Below are positions 63,800-64,000 of a stretch of 64,000 bases of DNA, piece by piece. This stretch comes from Halocaridina rubra. Taxonomy: Eukaryota; Arthropoda; Malacostraca; Decapoda; Atyidae. Location of the stretch: contig JAXCGZ010007696.1 in the NCBI GenBank assembly GCA_037179515.1, forward strand, positions 27,501 to 91,500. The letters are read 5' to 3'. The stretch's first letter is position 1. Each line of letters starts with the position of its first letter. The translations under genes were made by a program, and so were the position numbers. Below the pieces are notes generated by a model. The model saw only the letters and a program-made list of their open reading frames with translations, was not told the origin of the DNA and made no database searches.

Positions 63800-64000
63800 T
63801 GGCCGTCTCCCCCAATTGGGGGGTAGCCGACATAAAAAAAAGAAACAATAAGGGGATTACTTTGCTCTATGGGCAATGATGAGGGAGCTAGCGACCATTC
63901 AGATGGCACTGCTGGAGTGCCACAGCCCATCCTCCCAGCTCTTCCACAACCTGTGTCGCTTCACAACTGCCAACTCCCCTACCACAGGGCTACCTCTGTA
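63798..64000 (+). mobile_element. Repeat related to 9136-9313, running off the window
   Basis: 'CTTGGCCGTCTCCCCCAATT' and GGGGGGTAGCCGACAT match the reverse complement of 9136-9313. The following about 150 bases have no match here. Probably a SINE or a LINE 5' end. Confidence 0.55.

Overview
This is nuclear DNA from an animal, most likely a decapod crustacean or a close arthropod relative. The reasons are spliced genes with GT/AG introns of up to 7 kb, introns packed with non-LTR retrotransposons, Tigger/pogo, hAT-like, Harbinger-like and piggyBac-like DNA elements and tRNA-derived SINEs, and an extreme density of (TA)n, (GT)n and (GA)n microsatellites. Nothing bacterial or viral was recognised, and there is no CRISPR array or operon. 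The organism call is an inference from sequence style only.

Two host genes are supported, converging tail to tail. On the + strand, 2715-33679 holds a SNAPC3 (SNAP50) orthologue, the DNA-binding subunit of the snRNA-activating complex. Ten coding exons with matching splice phases add up to 1374 coding bases (457 residues plus stop). On the - strand, 47586 down to 35606 holds the last five exons of a gene encoding two tandem Ras-association (RA) type folds and a long Ser/Thr-rich tail. I could not name it, and its 5' part lies beyond the recognisable exons or outside the window. Poly(A) signals for both genes lie in the 33.7-35.6 kb interval between their stops.

Layout: 1-2611, (AAT)n, retroelement tails, Tigger remnants and a head-to-head Tigger palindrome centred on (TA)n. 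2715-6263, SNAPC3 exons 1-5. 6371-12832 (intron 5), a Tigger element interrupted by a 3.7-kb hAT-like fold-back element and by a retroelement tail. 13338-13494, exon 6. 13540-19985 (intron 6), a LINE broken by two other LINE insertions, one of which carries a 424-bp tandem duplication. 20906-21026, exon 7. 21325-24509 (intron 7), a second Tigger containing a nested element. 24855-24978, exon 8. 25503-28110 (intron 8), an antisense LINE carrying a piggyBac-like MITE. 28655-28762, exon 9. 29370-32305 (intron 9), another LINE. 33499-33679, exon 10. 35606-47586, the RA-domain gene, with a Tigger transposase (39042-40435) and a LINE (43440-45530) in its introns. 48275-49603, a Harbinger-like MITE and a perfect fold-back. 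50052-53540, SINEs and microsatellites. 50956-60674, a chain of CR1-like LINE copies, nearly all in one orientation and each ending in a (GT)n tract. 60677-63735, a decayed RTE-like LINE.

The two host genes show no functional link beyond adjacency. Most of the rest is layered transposable elements whose nesting order can be read directly. The most unusual signal is the CR1-like LINE chain, in which each copy's (GT)n 3' end abuts the 5'-truncated end of the next copy.
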